From positions 47,608,383 through 47,672,382 of the forward strand of contig NC_052133.2 of NCBI RefSeq assembly GCF_016086655.4: 64,000 nt of DNA. Reading direction: 5' to 3'. How positions within the stretch are numbered: position 1 is the first letter of the stretch; every line of letters starts with the position of its first letter. The position numbers were made by a program, and so were the translations under genes. The notes under the pieces are model-generated. The model did not search any database, was not told the DNA's origin, and saw nothing but the letters and a program-made list of their open reading frames with translations. This document shows, in pieces, positions 22,300 to 33,659 of this stretch. This stretch comes from Lepeophtheirus salmonis (Eukaryota > Arthropoda > Copepoda > Siphonostomatoida > Caligidae).

Positions 22300-23385
22300 A
22301 TGATTTTGTTTTCAAACTATACTTATATGCATCGATAATACATAATTGATGCCCAATGAAACACCAAAATGTTTCGAATGATGAAACTTTATTACAACAA
22401 CAATTTAATATATTCCCAGTCCCTTTTTTTACCCCATAATTAAGGTAAAATATTGTTTTGATTCGTATGGGGTTACGGAATTTGTATAAAAAGAGACCCA
22501 TGCTCTCTAAAAAAGCAATCTCCGCACTATGAGTGATCCTAATAGAATGAAAAATAAATAAGAATTGGGAATGTAATGGTATTGAATACTTTCTTAATAC
22601 ACACTACCTCTTCTTAATGTATAAAAAGAAATTCTTAAATGCAAATATATTTATAATTTATTAACGGGATATTGTTATTTTTGGAGGTCCCGACTTTTAA
22701 TAAAATATGTTCCGGAATCCTACTCAACGACACGAGCAACCCAGGAGAAAAGGAACACTAGAATATATACATATATATATATATCATGTATGCCCTTCAG
22801 AAATGACTATGTCTTGAATCAAAATGCTTTAATCTTATTATTTGATCGATGATGGTAATAGTCTGGACGTATTTTGTATCATTTAATTGCGTTCATTGCA
22901 AGTAAGTAATTTGTGTGCAATGTACAAGTTGAGAATCCAATCCTGTTTACTTTTGTCTCTATTAATCAGAGCTAGTCGGACTCAGTCGCACCAAAATTGT
23001 AAACAACATACAAACATATGCCTGCTATTGCATTAATTTATTTATAGATTACACTGGGCATTATTTTTTCACAAAATTGAATTTGAATGCAATTTGTAAA
23101 ATGTTGCTATTAGTTAAGAAGATTTTTTTTAAATTGCCTTGGTTGTTAAATAGAGGTTACACCCTTTATATCTATCAACTATATTCCAGCAACATTGCTC
23201 AAAATTTGTCTCTCATTGGGAGTATTTTAGTCCAAAGGATATTGCAAGTAAATAAATATATTATATTGGTACTGCGTATAACGCGCAATTTTTTTGATTT
23301 CTTTCTTCATTTTTTCCAGTGAAATCTCGTTTTTGATATCTGGTACCTAATAAATTATTATCAGAATATACTTCCATACAGTCTA
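22300..23385. other. AT-rich non-coding stretch
   Basis: A TA microsatellite lies near 22765-22785. The 102- and 81-codon frames show no protein motif. No other feature is seen. Confidence 0.4.
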
Positions 23386-23390
23386 ATATA

Positions 23391-23974
23391 TACAGGGTGT
23401 GCAAGCTTTCTGTGGCGTGAAAACGTTTTAGTTCTCAAACCAGTTATCAAATTAAATAAATAAGATCAGATTCTGAAAGCTGGATGGATTTGGTTTCTTT
23501 TAATCAATAAAATCATCTCGAACCTCAATTGAATTCTCTATACGAAGCCGAAAGCGTGAGGAGGCCTTGCCATTTGGTTTATGGCAAATCCTGGAATTTC
23601 TTTTTTATCAGACTGATAACTCCGTGTTGTAGGGGGTTCAAAATTGTCTATGAGCCATTTGATACTTCTTTTGTAGGTGTGGCAGGGAGACAAATCCTTT
23701 AGAGGCCACAAATTCCTTCCTAACCTTGCAAACGAATGACTCATTGAGTCCCAGAGTTCGATCAATTGTTCTGTTGCTGCTGTCGATGAGGATTCCAAGG
23801 AAGGCTCCGTGGATTTTCCAAATATATGGGACAAAAAAATTCACCAAATTGATTCCATTTTACTTTTCACCGAAGCAAGTTTGAACAGCTATCTTACAAA
23901 TAGGATGCTTAAGTCCCTGTGTTCACCAAGAGAGCACATAAAAGTGGTGGAATGAATAGCTGGAGCACCCTGTA
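23391..23974 (-). mobile_element. Tc1/mariner deletion derivative M7, complete ends
   Basis: The left end TACAGGGTGTGCAAGC and the right end GCTGGAGCACCCTGTA are inverted repeats that include TA on both sides. The element is 584 bp. A second copy begins at 63911 with the same left end (TACAGGGTGAGCAAC) and keeps ACCAGTTATC/ATCAGTTATC at the same distance. The reverse strand holds a shortened transposase. Confidence 0.8.
23535..23850 (-). pseudogene. M7 transposase remnant
   Basis: Reverse-strand reading gives DSSNRTIDRTLGLNESFVCK then VRKEFVASKG. This fits the first helix-turn-helix of Tc1/mariner transposases, where a helix with Ser/Asn precedes a Val-x-Lys-Val-x-Lys stretch. A downstream part, WLIDNFEPP, resembles the W-L-x-D-N-F segment after the second catalytic block. 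No SDE or third-Asp block is readable. The protein would be far shorter than a working transposase. Confidence 0.5.
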
Positions 23975-25530
23975 TATATATATCTCTTTATTATTAAAGA
24001 TATATGAACGTTATTCATGAGTAACAGGTGAATAGATAAATAAACTACAAGTTTGATTGTACTTCCGGCTTTCCTCATGTATATTAAACTGAAATAATAA
24101 AGTCATCAGACGACTGGATATTATAGACATTTCAGCAATAAAGATGTAGTTTTCCTTATTCACAATATTGGAGATTTAACGAATCAAGGATATTGTTATA
24201 GTAAAATAATAAAATGATGGCATCAATTAAAAACTAGTTATTAAAATAACTGATGTTGAAGTACATATACATATAGGCCTAAATTGTAGCTTGTATAATC
24301 TGCTGTTATCAGTTACAGCCTGTACAAAGTTAAATTGTGAATTACACCGGTATAATTTTCAACTTTTTTGAATTTTGATTACAGGTCGTACGGATAAGTT
24401 GAATGTTCCCATGAAAATTACCTATGCAAAAATTTATTTTTTTCTAAGTTATGTTATCTTTTGGTAGCACATTTTGTTCAAAGTTTTGTCAAAGGAGACA
24501 AAAGTTATTTATTTTACCAATATGAATTAAAATAAAGCATTAATAATATACATTATTATATGTAACTTATAAAAACATTTATAAAGTTTTTTTTCTAAGG
24601 CTACCCTATGGAGCAAATAGAGGGAACTACATTCGAAAATGTGGACTTTTCCTTTCCAAAAATTTAAAAAAAAAAGGATGAACGCTATAGGAGGATTATC
24701 AAATTTTCCTAACTTTTTTCTCTTGTTTTGTTCCATAGGAAAATTTTAGAAAAAACTTTTAAAAAAAGTCTCTCAAAATTATTGCATGCAATATAACGAA
24801 AAATTTCTATTTCTATATTGACAATGTAAAGATTTTTTGCGTTTTTTCATAACTTGATCGAGATTTTGACCTAAAAATGACACCGTAGGACAATGAAGTT
24901 TTGTAAATATTATTTTCATACCATATGACAACTTTTCCGGACTAGTTGTAATCGAAATTTGAAAAACAAAAAAACGTTCTAGAGTATATGTACATTTTCA
25001 ATCACACTTATGCCACTCATTGTATTTGCCACGCGTTTATATCATAAATCAAAAAGTTCAAAATGGCTGTTTTGTAACCATGATGTTAAATCCAGTTTTA
25101 TTAATTTACTTTTTGCAAGAATAATGGCAAGGTATTCTCACATGGATGTCTAAAGTTTTACTCCACGAATTACATTGGTTACCTTATATTGTTTACAATC
25201 TATATAAATAAAGTAAGGTATGTCTGTATAAATGTCTCAATATATGAAAATCAGTCACAAATATAACAATGGTGTCATATTAATTAAATATTACAGGCGT
25301 GTGCGTATAGCATCCAACGTGTATAGAGGGTGCACTGTATATAGTTCTCCTTGATACAAATCATTCAAATATTTTTGATATAATAAATAAAAAGTTCTAT
25401 TAATTAAATATTAAATATGTACATCATAATTCAAGTGCATTTCCGTATATATAAAGATTTGAATTTAATATAAATGCTGGTATTTTGAAATGAAGTTTGT
25501 TTTGTTTTCATTGGTTAGCCCTTTAAGGAC
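23975..25530. other. AT-rich non-coding stretch; RepH copy 3 near 24870
   Basis: About 24865-24925 resembles 104-165 (TGACACCGTAGGACAATGAA). No gene, transposase motif or terminal repeat was found in the rest. Confidence 0.4.
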
Positions 25531-25534
25531 TAAA

Positions 25535-25960
25535 GTACTTGTCAGTCATCCCAAAAAAATTATCAGACTCTTTTTTTATATTCTTTCATTATTGAGGGAG
25601 AACATATATGCATAGATAGAAGTATTGAGTAGTTACGTCATGAAAAAACGTAGAGTAACACTGAGGATTTCTTGGAAAATTATTGTCTATGTTTATTGAT
25701 GGAAAATTTGTGTTTTTGCCGTCACCTTATTATTACCAATACTAATATATAAAATAATGAGTGTGCTATTAGATTAGGCTCATATATTAAGAATATTGTC
25801 AAACTTTTATTATCATTTAATTCCTGAAGAGAGAACATCTAAGTATTGAGTGACTACGTGTGAGTGTACAGAGAGAGTAACACTGAGGGATTTTTTTGGG
25901 AGTTACCTTCTATATTATTCAAGCAAAGTGGGTCTATTTGTCGACGTCAAACTACTCTTA
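25535..25960 (+). repeat. two repeat A copies, the second joined to module B
   Basis: The first (25560-25690) reads TTATTGAGGGAGAACATATA then AGAGTAACACTGAGGATTTC. The second (25805-25955) reads TTTAATTCCTGAAGAGAGAA, GAGTGACTACGTGTGAGTG, TAACACTGAGGG and TTGGGAGTTACCTTCTATA. Module B follows with CAAGCAAAGTGGGTC and TATTTGTCGACG, cut before its 3' hairpin. Confidence 0.7.
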
Positions 25961-26199
25961 CCTTTAATAAATGATGCCTTTTAGAGGGTGTTCTAAAATT
26001 TGCGACGTTTTTTAAGGACCGATAAGAAGGAGAGGATCTCGCGGATTGTAAGTCATATATTGATAACCGATACAACTCTAATTAAGCATATTTGATACTA
26101 GTGGGTGTACCTGACATTACCCAAAGTTATAAGGCGTTGACAAACGTACAAATTTTGCTTTAATGATATATTAAGATCAAATCCTTTGTCTTCCCTCTT

Positions 26200-26300
26200 C
26201 ATTTTTCATGAGAACAGACAAATGTACCCACTCACTCAATATGAGACCTTCTCTCCTCAAGAATAAGAAAAATAATAGTAAGAGATTGATAAAAAAAAAA
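26200..26300 (-). repeat. repeat A fragment, reverse
   Basis: In reverse complement it gives TTACTATTATTTTTCTTATT and CTTGAGGAGAGAAGGTCTCA. That corresponds to the 5' part of repeat A. Confidence 0.5.
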
Positions 26301-27139
26301 ATATGATTTCATGAATCTAGAAAGTGCCATAGCTCGTTTCTAAACTCATCTAAGGTCACATTCATTTTTTTATAACTTTATATAATTCACTTCCCACTTT
26401 TTCCCCCGTTTTTATGAGTTGAAGTAAACACCTGCGAGATTTTCTTTATTTTATAAAGTCTATTATACTCCATTTTGTTTATATTTATACTGTATTGGGA
26501 TCTCAATAAATGATCACCACTGCACCCGGTGGCATGTTATCAAAAAATTATTAAATTATTTTTTACTACCTAGATGCCTCATAAGTTGAATCAATGTTAC
26601 TTTTCAAAACTTTTTCACAACAATAAGGAAGATATTTTTTTTTTTTTTTGCAAAAGAAGAGATGTTTTTTACTCAATTCAGACAAATTGTATAAAATCAC
26701 TGGATATTCAAATTGTATCACATGGGCATATAATGAAATGCCCTTTATTTGTTAATAGAACATCCTTTTAATGTTAGTGGTATGTAGTGTCTGCTTCACT
26801 GATAAATACAGTGACACTATATTATCAGGAAACAATTGTCAATAAAATAAATTTTGTAATTGCATGTGAATATCTCCCTTAAATCTCCCATATTAAATTA
26901 CTCCGGAATGCCTAAACTTTGTTACTCGTGGTAGAGTAAAATCAGAAATATTAATAATAGACCTCATAATCACTTCATCAAACGCCAAATGATTTTTCAA
27001 TTTTTGTTGGAGTTTCTCACATTTTCTAGGCTGCGTGATTTCGTTGATTTCAATGTTATTATTTAATAAGATTTTTTTTTCAATCATGTTTCTCTCCTTT
27101 TCAATCAAACAATGCTTACATGACGGTCAGACTACGCTA
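26300..27139. other. AT-rich non-coding stretch
   Basis: No gene is supported. The short frames at 26574, 26893 and 27035 are in compositionally simple DNA. Part of 26900-27139 may be the decayed downstream section of the mariner relic at 27140-27334, but I read no motif there. Confidence 0.35.
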
Positions 27140-27334
27140 TTTCCATTAATTATCCATATTTTCGACGATTGTCCTTCCAGAACGAAATCGACTAAACCAA
27201 AATACGGCGTGATAGGCTGTTACAGTATCAGGACCATAAATATTATTTACATTTTCAACTGCCTAGCTTGCGTTTTTGCCTTGTTCGAAGAAAAACTGTA
27301 AAATATGGCGTATTTGCTCTTTACTGGTATCCAT
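27140..27334 (-). pseudogene. Hsmar1/SETMAR-like mariner N-terminus (M8)
   Basis: The reverse-strand frame opens with Met at 27334 and reads DTSKEQIRHILQFFFEQGKN. An in-frame stop follows after Ala-Ser. It continues AVENVNNIYGPDTVTAYHAV, then FWFSRFRSGRTIVENMDN. The K-x-x-I-R-x-I/H-x-x-F-x-F-x-x-G-K-x-A opening, the N-N-I-Y/F-G-x-x-T segment and the W-F-x-R/K-F-R-S-G motif are those of the mariner group that includes the human SETMAR transposase domain. It then breaks up in stops. Only the first helix-turn-helix is left, about 65 of roughly 345 residues. A C-terminal part of the same lineage lies at 32097-32700. Confidence 0.75.
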
Positions 27335-27764
27335 CTTTGACGGCCGCTCAAACAAACCTGACTGAAAAATTACAAAAGTGCTCACAATTTTATTTAATTA
27401 AGAAATTATGCCTTTCTAACACCATCCAGCATAATTCGATCGCACTTACACAATGCCAAATACACATTACTAAACCCACCTAATTGAAAAAATAATGGTT
27501 TATTTTTTTACAACTAATAAGCACTCGTTCGGCAAATAGGACCATTTCCGATTACTTTGATTTTTGCTTTTATGTTTACGTCAATAAGTGTAACGTACAA
27601 AGTAATACCAATCAAGAACATAAGGGCGTTTGATACATACCTAAATACAATTTATGAAGATATTATCATAGGTAGATCCACATATAAAAAGCCCACAGAT
27701 TAATAAACAGTAAATAACGAGCCTTTAGAATAGGATTTATTCTAAGACTATTTTTTTTTTTTTT

Positions 27765-28110
27765 TAAATAACTAATTATTTTTGAAATTTTTCTACAAAA
27801 AATGTAATATATTTATTCTCTTTATATATATATTTGAAATTTAATATTTGAACTTTTTTTCCATAAAGTTTTTTTTTTTTTTTTTTTTTGAGAACAGTAG
27901 GATTTTTCAAAAAAAAAAATCGTAAAATTAAATATTTGAAATTTTTTTCCCAAAAATTTTATAGAACAGTGATGGATTTTTGAAATTTGTTTCCAAAAAA
28001 TTATATTTTATTTGAACAGTTGTAGATTTTTGAAATTTTTCTCCAAAAATTAATTTTTTTGTGAATAGATGTGGATTTTGAAAATAATTTTTCAACCAAA
28101 TTTAAAAAAT
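27765..28110 (+). repeat. AT-rich ~60-bp minisatellite, copy 2
   Basis: Units follow the pattern GAACAGTNGTGGATTTTTGA then AATTTTTTTCCAAAAAATT. Examples start near 27890, 27965, 28013 and 28065. The same unit type occurs at 48455-48700 and, reversed, at 59470-59690. Confidence 0.65.
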
Positions 28111-28129
28111 TCCTAAAACCATTAGATTA

Positions 28130-28265
28130 ACTGCGAGCAACTATGAGAGAAAATGAATTAAACACACAAATCCCACTCCATGATATCTAGCAAGGACATA
28201 CGCAGGAAAATCTCTGATGGGGATCCTTAATTCAACTCTCGAGTACAACGAGGACTTACACTTAT
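28130..28265 (-). repeat. repeat A module C, reverse fragment
   Basis: It reads CTGCGAGCAACTATGAGAG, AATCCCACTCCATGATATCT, AGCAAGGACATACGCAGG, then ATTCAACTCTCGAGTACAAC and GAGGACTTACACTTA. This matches 61090-61215 in the same orientation. Confidence 0.65.
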
Positions 28266-28689
28266 CTTGACCTCCAAACTCCCAAGATCTGAATCCGTGT
28301 GATTATTATCGGTGGGAGAGATTAATTGAAAAATATTTTTTTATCTATTTGAAATTAATGTTGTTAAATTTCCTCTTTATAAAAACAGGTAATTAAAATT
28401 AAGCGTCTCTTTTATTATTAAAAAAACACGTCAAATTATTTATTGCACAACATTTTGTCAAAAATGGTTTAATTTTTGTTAAAAAGTAGCATGACTCCAA
28501 GAAATATCCCTAGTCATGGTCTTCTGTGGAGGAGGGGTCATTGTTGCTGAGTTAGAACATATTAATGTTTTCATAAACCTTTGTAATTTAACATATTATT
28601 TAGTTAATTATAAATACAACAGCCTTAAATTGTTAATTCATGTGATATTAGCAAATAATATATATTATTCCCAAGGTGGTGTAGGAGTA

Positions 28690-28930
28690 TGTCTTACCTC
28701 GCATACACAAAAATACCCTATGTATCATGTTGGCAACTATCGATTTCCTCCTCTGGCTTGATACGTTATGGCTATTTCATAATGTGTTATTCATTTTGAT
28801 ATATGAACGAAGAATTAGTTATTCTATAGTTTTACTCCCTTTCCAAATAAATAGGAATACAACGTATATATAATATATTTTGGTCATTTTATTATTTATA
28901 TTAAGAAATTTTGGCTTTCATACGCAAATA
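28690..28930. repeat. dispersed repeat shared with 41945-42190
   Basis: Both loci contain CACAAAAATACCCTNTGTAT, then a CAGCTRTCGAT/CAACTATCGAT block, then TGGTCATTTTATTATT/TGGCCATTTTATTATT at a similar distance. The class is unknown. Confidence 0.45.
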
Positions 28931-29930
28931 CTAATGTATAGCTACTCCTGTAATAAAATATTATTATACAAAACCATAATATAGTATCGAATAAAATAAT
29001 ATGAAGAATTTTAATAGTACGAAATATTCAATGTGACAATTGTCGTCTGGGAGTAAGTAAAAGTTGTTATGTAGTTTCAGGACAGAACATAAATAAATTA
29101 AAAAAAATATTTTTCTTATGTGCCAAATACAATTTTAAATTTGAATTTACAAATAATTATATTATTATTAAGGGAGTAGTATTGTTTGTTGCAAGACGGT
29201 GCAACTCTCGATCGTTTTGTAAAGAATCTAATTTAAATAAACAACGTTCATACCCAATCAGTTATAATGATTTCAATTTGGTGTAAATTTATCAGAACAG
29301 ATTAATAGATTATAACGATAGGCATTTAAGATAATAATTATGTTATGAGTCATAATTTTCTACAATTGAATATAACTTTCTATCATTAAATGCATTTTTA
29401 ATTAGTTATAATCAGACAGATCATAAAATTATGAATGATAATTTGACAGCTGTACATAAATCTTCATTGATATTTATTACAGGCTTACATATTCATTCAT
29501 TCAATAGTCCTTCAATCTACAGTTTTATTATTCTTAAAAGGCTTTGATTACGTAAGGGACGAAACCAGGGACATATGCTTACATATGTTTGCTAAAGTTT
29601 GAAACTATTTAAAGGTCACCTTGGTCAACATTGAATGCGATTTCTGTGATCAGAGATGCTCTTCTACACTTAAAAACTATCAAATTTGAATAAGCAGTTC
29701 AAAAGAATCATACTTTTTGATGAATAAATAACCAGTCTTTTCATGGTGTTGCATTATTAACTTTCAAGTATGTAGTTACATTCGATTCTATATAATTAGA
29801 TTTATATTATACAAGGTTGATCTTGTCTAGTGATACACATTTATTTATTTTTTTCAATTTTTACAGACTAAAATTTGCACAAGAGGTTTTCTGAGGACAT
29901 TTATTTACATGAATTAGTAGTCGGCACAAC
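28931..29930. other. AT-rich non-coding stretch
   Basis: No gene, repeat end or RNA gene was recognised. Confidence 0.4.
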
Positions 29931-29939
29931 TTTTATTGA

Positions 29940-30275
29940 ATATGTGAGCCCTCAACCCTAATAATTGCCTCAATACGAGGCCAAAATCCTTTCAGAGCTT
30001 GACTATTTAGTCAGACTCGAGAGCTTCCTGATGTCCAAGAAACTGGACACTTTGAGGAGTAGCCCACGCCCTCTCCTCCGGACAACCCCAGATACAGTAG
30101 TCCATGGGTTTTGCTTCTGGAGAGGAGGGAGGCAGCATGTTGAGGTCCCAAAAGCCCGGAAAGTTGTCTCTCAGGAATGCCAGGGTCTTAGCGTCTCGAT
30201 GACGTGCAGCTCCATCTTGAGTGAAAACAAAGTTGTCTCAAATTTTCTCTGGCAATAAATCTCTCTTTTGGGAAG
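29940..30275 (-). pseudogene. mariner M9 transposase C-terminal half, copy 1
   Basis: The reverse strand reads DNFVFTQDGAARHRDAKTLA, which holds the second catalytic Asp in TQDGA, then FLRDNFPGFWDLNMLPP. The third block reads SSPEAKPMDYCIWG, with Glu in place of the catalytic Asp of SPD. A stop interrupts the next helix, and the end gives LRAHIQ. Related copies lie at 33290-33575 (forward) and 33660-34180 (reverse). The Asp-to-Glu change and the stop make this copy inactive. Confidence 0.75.
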
Positions 30276-30539
30276 GCCGAGCCACTACGCTGATCTCTTG
30301 TCGTCGTCCTCTTTTATTTTGCCCCAATGTTATTCAAAAAATGTATAACGTTAGATAAGATCAACCCTGTTGATCAATATTATCTGTGATCAGTGAAATT
30401 CAATCTTAAATAACATCTTCAGAGTGCTGCTCTGATTAAAAAACATGCTTGATGTGAAGTGTAAATTTATCTATATTAATCAAGCAAAGTCTGTCTGTAT
30501 TTACGTATCTACCGTTGTTGAAAGTATGTCATTTTATAG

Positions 30540-30600
30540 TGTAGATACTTCATCTAAGAAATAACAATACAATTCAGCGTGAGCGTCATATTAACAAAAA
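30540..30600 (+). repeat. short dispersed repeat fragment (GAGCGTCATATTAA type)
   Basis: GTGTAGATACTTCATCTAAG and CAGCGTGAGCGTCATATTAA match 20945-20995 and, partly, 54085-54100. A module-B-like CTATATTAATCAAGCAAAG occurs just upstream at 30470. Confidence 0.45.
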
Positions 30601-30604
30601 TAAT

Positions 30605-30826
30605 ATGGGTAACTTATGGCCTCCCTCCATGTGGCCCTGTTCCAGCTCTGACCTGAACCCCTTGGACTTTTCAGTTTTCAGCGTATTTAATAATAACAAA
30701 TTCAGATTTACTCCCATCATGACAGCGTGGTACGCCATGCACATGTCTTTCATCGTCAATATCTCCCATTCTATTCACCAGCCCGTGGAAGCTGATATTG
30801 TTTTTAAAGGAGGATATTTTCAATAA
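30605..30826 (+). pseudogene. mariner M10 transposase C-terminus
   Basis: This open frame reads NLWPPSMWPCSSSDLNPLDF. It contains the W-P...S-x-D-L-N-P-L-D block with the third catalytic Asp. It goes on through a decayed helix (TAWYAMHMSF) to an ending EADIVFKGGYF then Q-stop. The glycine-rich Gly-Gly-Tyr end is typical of the superfamily. Nothing of the first two catalytic motifs is attached upstream. Confidence 0.7.
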
Positions 30827-30934
30827 AACATATACCAGGTGTATCAAGACTATTTTCTCGAGGTTGCTTTGAGTGATTTTAAACTTCCAGAAGTACATGA
30901 ATGCTAAGAGTCTAAGCTGCGGAACTTCCTCGCT

Positions 30935-31590
30935 TTGTTTGGTTGTTGCACAACGTGTAAGAGTCACAAAAAAAATTGTCAAGCTGATCAGTGGGGTCTT
31001 CAAGACTGAGTACAGCGTCAAAAAACGTCTGGAAGCCAAATAACCACTGGATAGAAACCCTAGTGGTGGTTTCCCCATAAAAAAATCATCATCTCTGTTA
31101 AAAAAGCCCATATAGCTAGACCAAGGAAGTCCATGAGATCTCAAAAGACTGTCGGAAGTCTTTAGAGATGAAGAAGAAACCCCTTATAACGGATACGATC
31201 AAGTCCAAACATTTTCTCTGTATTCACAAATTGCTCAACAATTTCAAGTCAGAGCCGCCCAATCGGATCATCATCTTTTCCAATGAGAAGACTTGGACTG
31301 TGGACCCACTGTTTAATCGTCGAAATGATCGATATGTTGCATTTGTGGATGTTTCTGAGGTTGCTGACATCATCTCCACCGCAAAACACTCGCCTTTAAG
31401 TCATGAGTCTCTGATTTGTTGCTTCAATTAACCTCAAGATGCCCTTGATTTGGTTCCCAGGTTGATAACATTTGTTAAGGCCAGCTTCCCAAACAAGGCA
31501 ATGTGATTCTCCAATAGGAAGGAGTACCATCACATACCACCAAAGTGACCCAGTCCTTTCCCCTAGAAGAAAATGGAAAGTTTTGGCTCC
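30935..31590 (+). pseudogene. mariner M11 transposase, central part
   Basis: Forward-strand pieces in order are KLISGVFKTEYSVKKRLEAK (first helix region), NPSGGF (linker), then a good frame at 31168-31431. That frame has KPLITDTIKSKHF, KLLNNFKSEPPNRIIIFSNE (first catalytic Asp changed to Asn in SDEK), KTWTVDPLFNRRNDRYVAFV, and then stops. Later pieces resemble K-M-P-L-x-W-F and a degraded QDGAPSHT segment (EGVPSHTTKVTQ, with Glu where the Asp should be). Two altered catalytic residues and several shifts make it dead. It lies just after M10 in the same orientation. Confidence 0.75.
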
Positions 31591-32096
31591 CAAATAAAAT
31601 ATTTACATTTTAATTCATTTCATTCATCATGACATTGCATATTTTTTCTTCAAAAATAATAAAACAGGAATGATCACAAATTACGTATTCCTTAATTTCT
31701 TGGAAATAACATATAAAAAATTTAAAGATGTAAAGAGATTTTGGTTTAATCTCTCACATAAAAAAGTTATATTCCTATTTTCCCATTTTTTTATATACTC
31801 ATAGACTTAACTACAATATTTAAAGGTACTATAATATTCCTATTTATGTAGGCATTTATTACCTTCCACATCCTTTCTTAAGGTATATAAATATCTAAGT
31901 GTGTAGCTTCAAGTACGTATTTCCATGTTGACAACGAAGTTTATAAATAATTACTCAATAAAAATGTAAAAAAATGATGGGATTAATTTTATAGATGAAT
32001 ATTTCAATTTTTAATCGTTCGAGTTCAACTTTAGTCTATTCTTTTTTTCTTTTTTCTTGAAACATTTAGTATGTTCATCACTTACTATTTATGCCT
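31591..32096. other. AT-rich non-coding stretch
   Basis: Nothing was recognised here. Confidence 0.4.
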
Positions 32097-32700
32097 GGGT
32101 ACAACTGCATAAGTTTGCCCACACGTTCTCTTTCTATCTCAAAATTGGAGATAACCACAATAGAAGGTTAAAATTCGATTATTGCAGCCTTTTAATTATA
32201 AGAAAATAACTTTGCTAGAAGAATGTAATGCGCTGGGGAAAATGTAATTTCGTATTTTTCACTTTATTTCAATGCTTTATAAGAAGTGTACTAATCATCC
32301 GATTTAAACCAAACGTTCTGTTCGAGAACTTGTTTTCATGATAATTTACTTTATAATGCCCTTCTCGTAGAAGCCCTTGTCCCTATTGAAAAAAATAGCA
32401 GGACAAACAATTTTCAAAGGCCTCTATTGAGACCAATTTTAAACGCCCCCAAGAGCGTTACCCATAGACAGGAAAAGGTAGAAGTCACTTTTGACCAGGT
32501 CCAAACTTTAAGGTGGATGCACCAGAACTTCCCATCCAAGCTCTCTAAGCTTCTCTGAGAGTTCATATAGGAAGTTCAAAGATGTGTTCGGCATGGCGTT
32601 GTCTTGATGATGAGTTGTTGTCTATTATTCACCAATATTGGCCACTTCTCTTCGAATGTCAGCTTCAAACATTAGAGTTGCTCACAATAAATAGCAGAAG
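32097..32700 (-). pseudogene. Hsmar1/SETMAR-like mariner C-terminal half with 3' end (M8)
   Basis: On the reverse strand the order is HHQDNAMPNTSL (second catalytic Asp), SEKLRELGWEVLVHPP, then SLDLVKSDFYLFLSMGNALG, where the D in LDL stands at the third catalytic position. A shifted tail reads FFNRDKGFYEKGIIK. These match the DD34D block of SETMAR-type mariners (HQDNARPH, SPDLAPSDYHLF). The reading then passes through a 3' untranslated stretch to GGGTACAACTGCATAAG at 32097 (reverse), which matches the left end of the fold-back element at 38262. Stops and shifts are present. Its N-terminal part is replaced by the fold-back block at 32780-33040. Confidence 0.8.
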
Positions 32701-32779
32701 ATCGCGCGAGAAAAAAATCATTCGAACCACTGTAATGCAACACGAACCGAAAGAGTGCCGGTATCCCATAGAGGGATAT

Positions 32780-33045
32780 TGGCTTTGGATTATGGAAGTA
32801 GACGGGAGGTCTCATTATGTAAAGGAGGTTTTAAGCTTGTCTCTTATAGATAATTGGGAGGGGTATAGGGACTCGGACTCAATCTGTGGACGGAAAGATG
32901 AGGACAGAGGAGATCACATTTCATTATGTAATGCACTATGACTTTTACTTGTATCTAGGATCATCCCTAATCCAATCCCTCTTCCCTCCCGAATTATCTA
33001 TAAGAGACGAACTCACAAAATCCTCTAATTATTTCTTTATTATTA
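32780..33045. repeat. fold-back repeat F, copy 1
   Basis: A left arm with TGTCTCTTATAGATAATTGG then GAGGG near 32840-32866 is inverted at 32985-33012 (CCCTCCCGAATTATCTATAA then GAGACGA). The middle shows GGACTCGGACTCAATC and GATCACATTTCATTATGTAA. The same arrangement appears at 39500-39785. The 119-codon frame running into it has no protein motif. Confidence 0.65.
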
Positions 33046-33289
33046 AACAGCTGCAATAGTTGAATTTCAACTTTTCCTTTTATATTTTATCTTGTGAGAG
33101 TTACAGAATTCGAAAAAGAGAATACTGCTGGCTCTAAATAACTAGCCTATCCATTATTAGTGATAATATTCAAATGAAGAAAAATGACAATTCAGCATAG
33201 ACAAACTTAAAATGTATCAAATCCTTTGATCGAACTTCTGGAAAAGCAAGTCCTTTCTTGGGACAGAGAATAGTTCGGAGACAACTATA

Positions 33290-33575
33290 TTTTCACACAT
33301 AACCACTGAGACCCATGCCTTCCTTAGAGACAACTTTCCGGACTTTTGGGACCTCAACATGTGGCCCCTCCTCTCCAGACACAAACACCTTGCACTACTA
33401 TATCTAGGTGTATCTGCAGTAGATGAAGTGTGTTACTCATCACTGGAGTGTCTAGTCTCTAGGGGCTTCCATCAAGAAGGAGTGGAACAAGCTCGAGTCT
33501 GACTAAATAGTCAAGGTCTGAAAGGGATTTAGGCTTCATTGCGAGGCATTTATTAGAGCTGAGGGTTCAAAGTTG
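33290..33575 (+). pseudogene. mariner M9 C-terminal fragment, copy 2
   Basis: The forward frame reads ETHAFLRDNFPDFWDLNMWP, nearly the same as M9 copy 1 (FLRDNFPGFWDLNM). It continues in decayed sequence to a GGGTTCAAAGTTGTGCCAAG 3' region. The catalytic SPD block has slipped frame. It lies tail-to-tail with copy 3 at 33660-34180. Confidence 0.65.
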
Positions 33576-33659
33576 TGCCAAGGACTATTATTAGATGATT
33601 TTGTTAAATTAATGTTTTCCCGGTAAATCTATTGTTTAAATTTTACTATTGAAAATAAT

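Noticed and set aside
22193..22501. 102-codon reverse frame
   Set aside because: It runs through the end of a repeat A/module C copy. No domain, signal peptide or conserved motif is seen.
27035..27483. Two forward frames of 88 and 71 codons
   Set aside because: They are antisense to the Hsmar1-like mariner N-terminus and its leader.
30671..31144. Longest open frame in the window, 157 codons, reverse strand
   Set aside because: It runs antisense across the M10 and M11 transposase relics, which read in the forward direction with recognisable motifs. Its own translation has no motif.
32582..32941. 119-codon forward frame
   Set aside because: It overlaps the reverse-strand mariner relic (HQDNA block) and fold-back repeat F. 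The translation has no recognisable domain.
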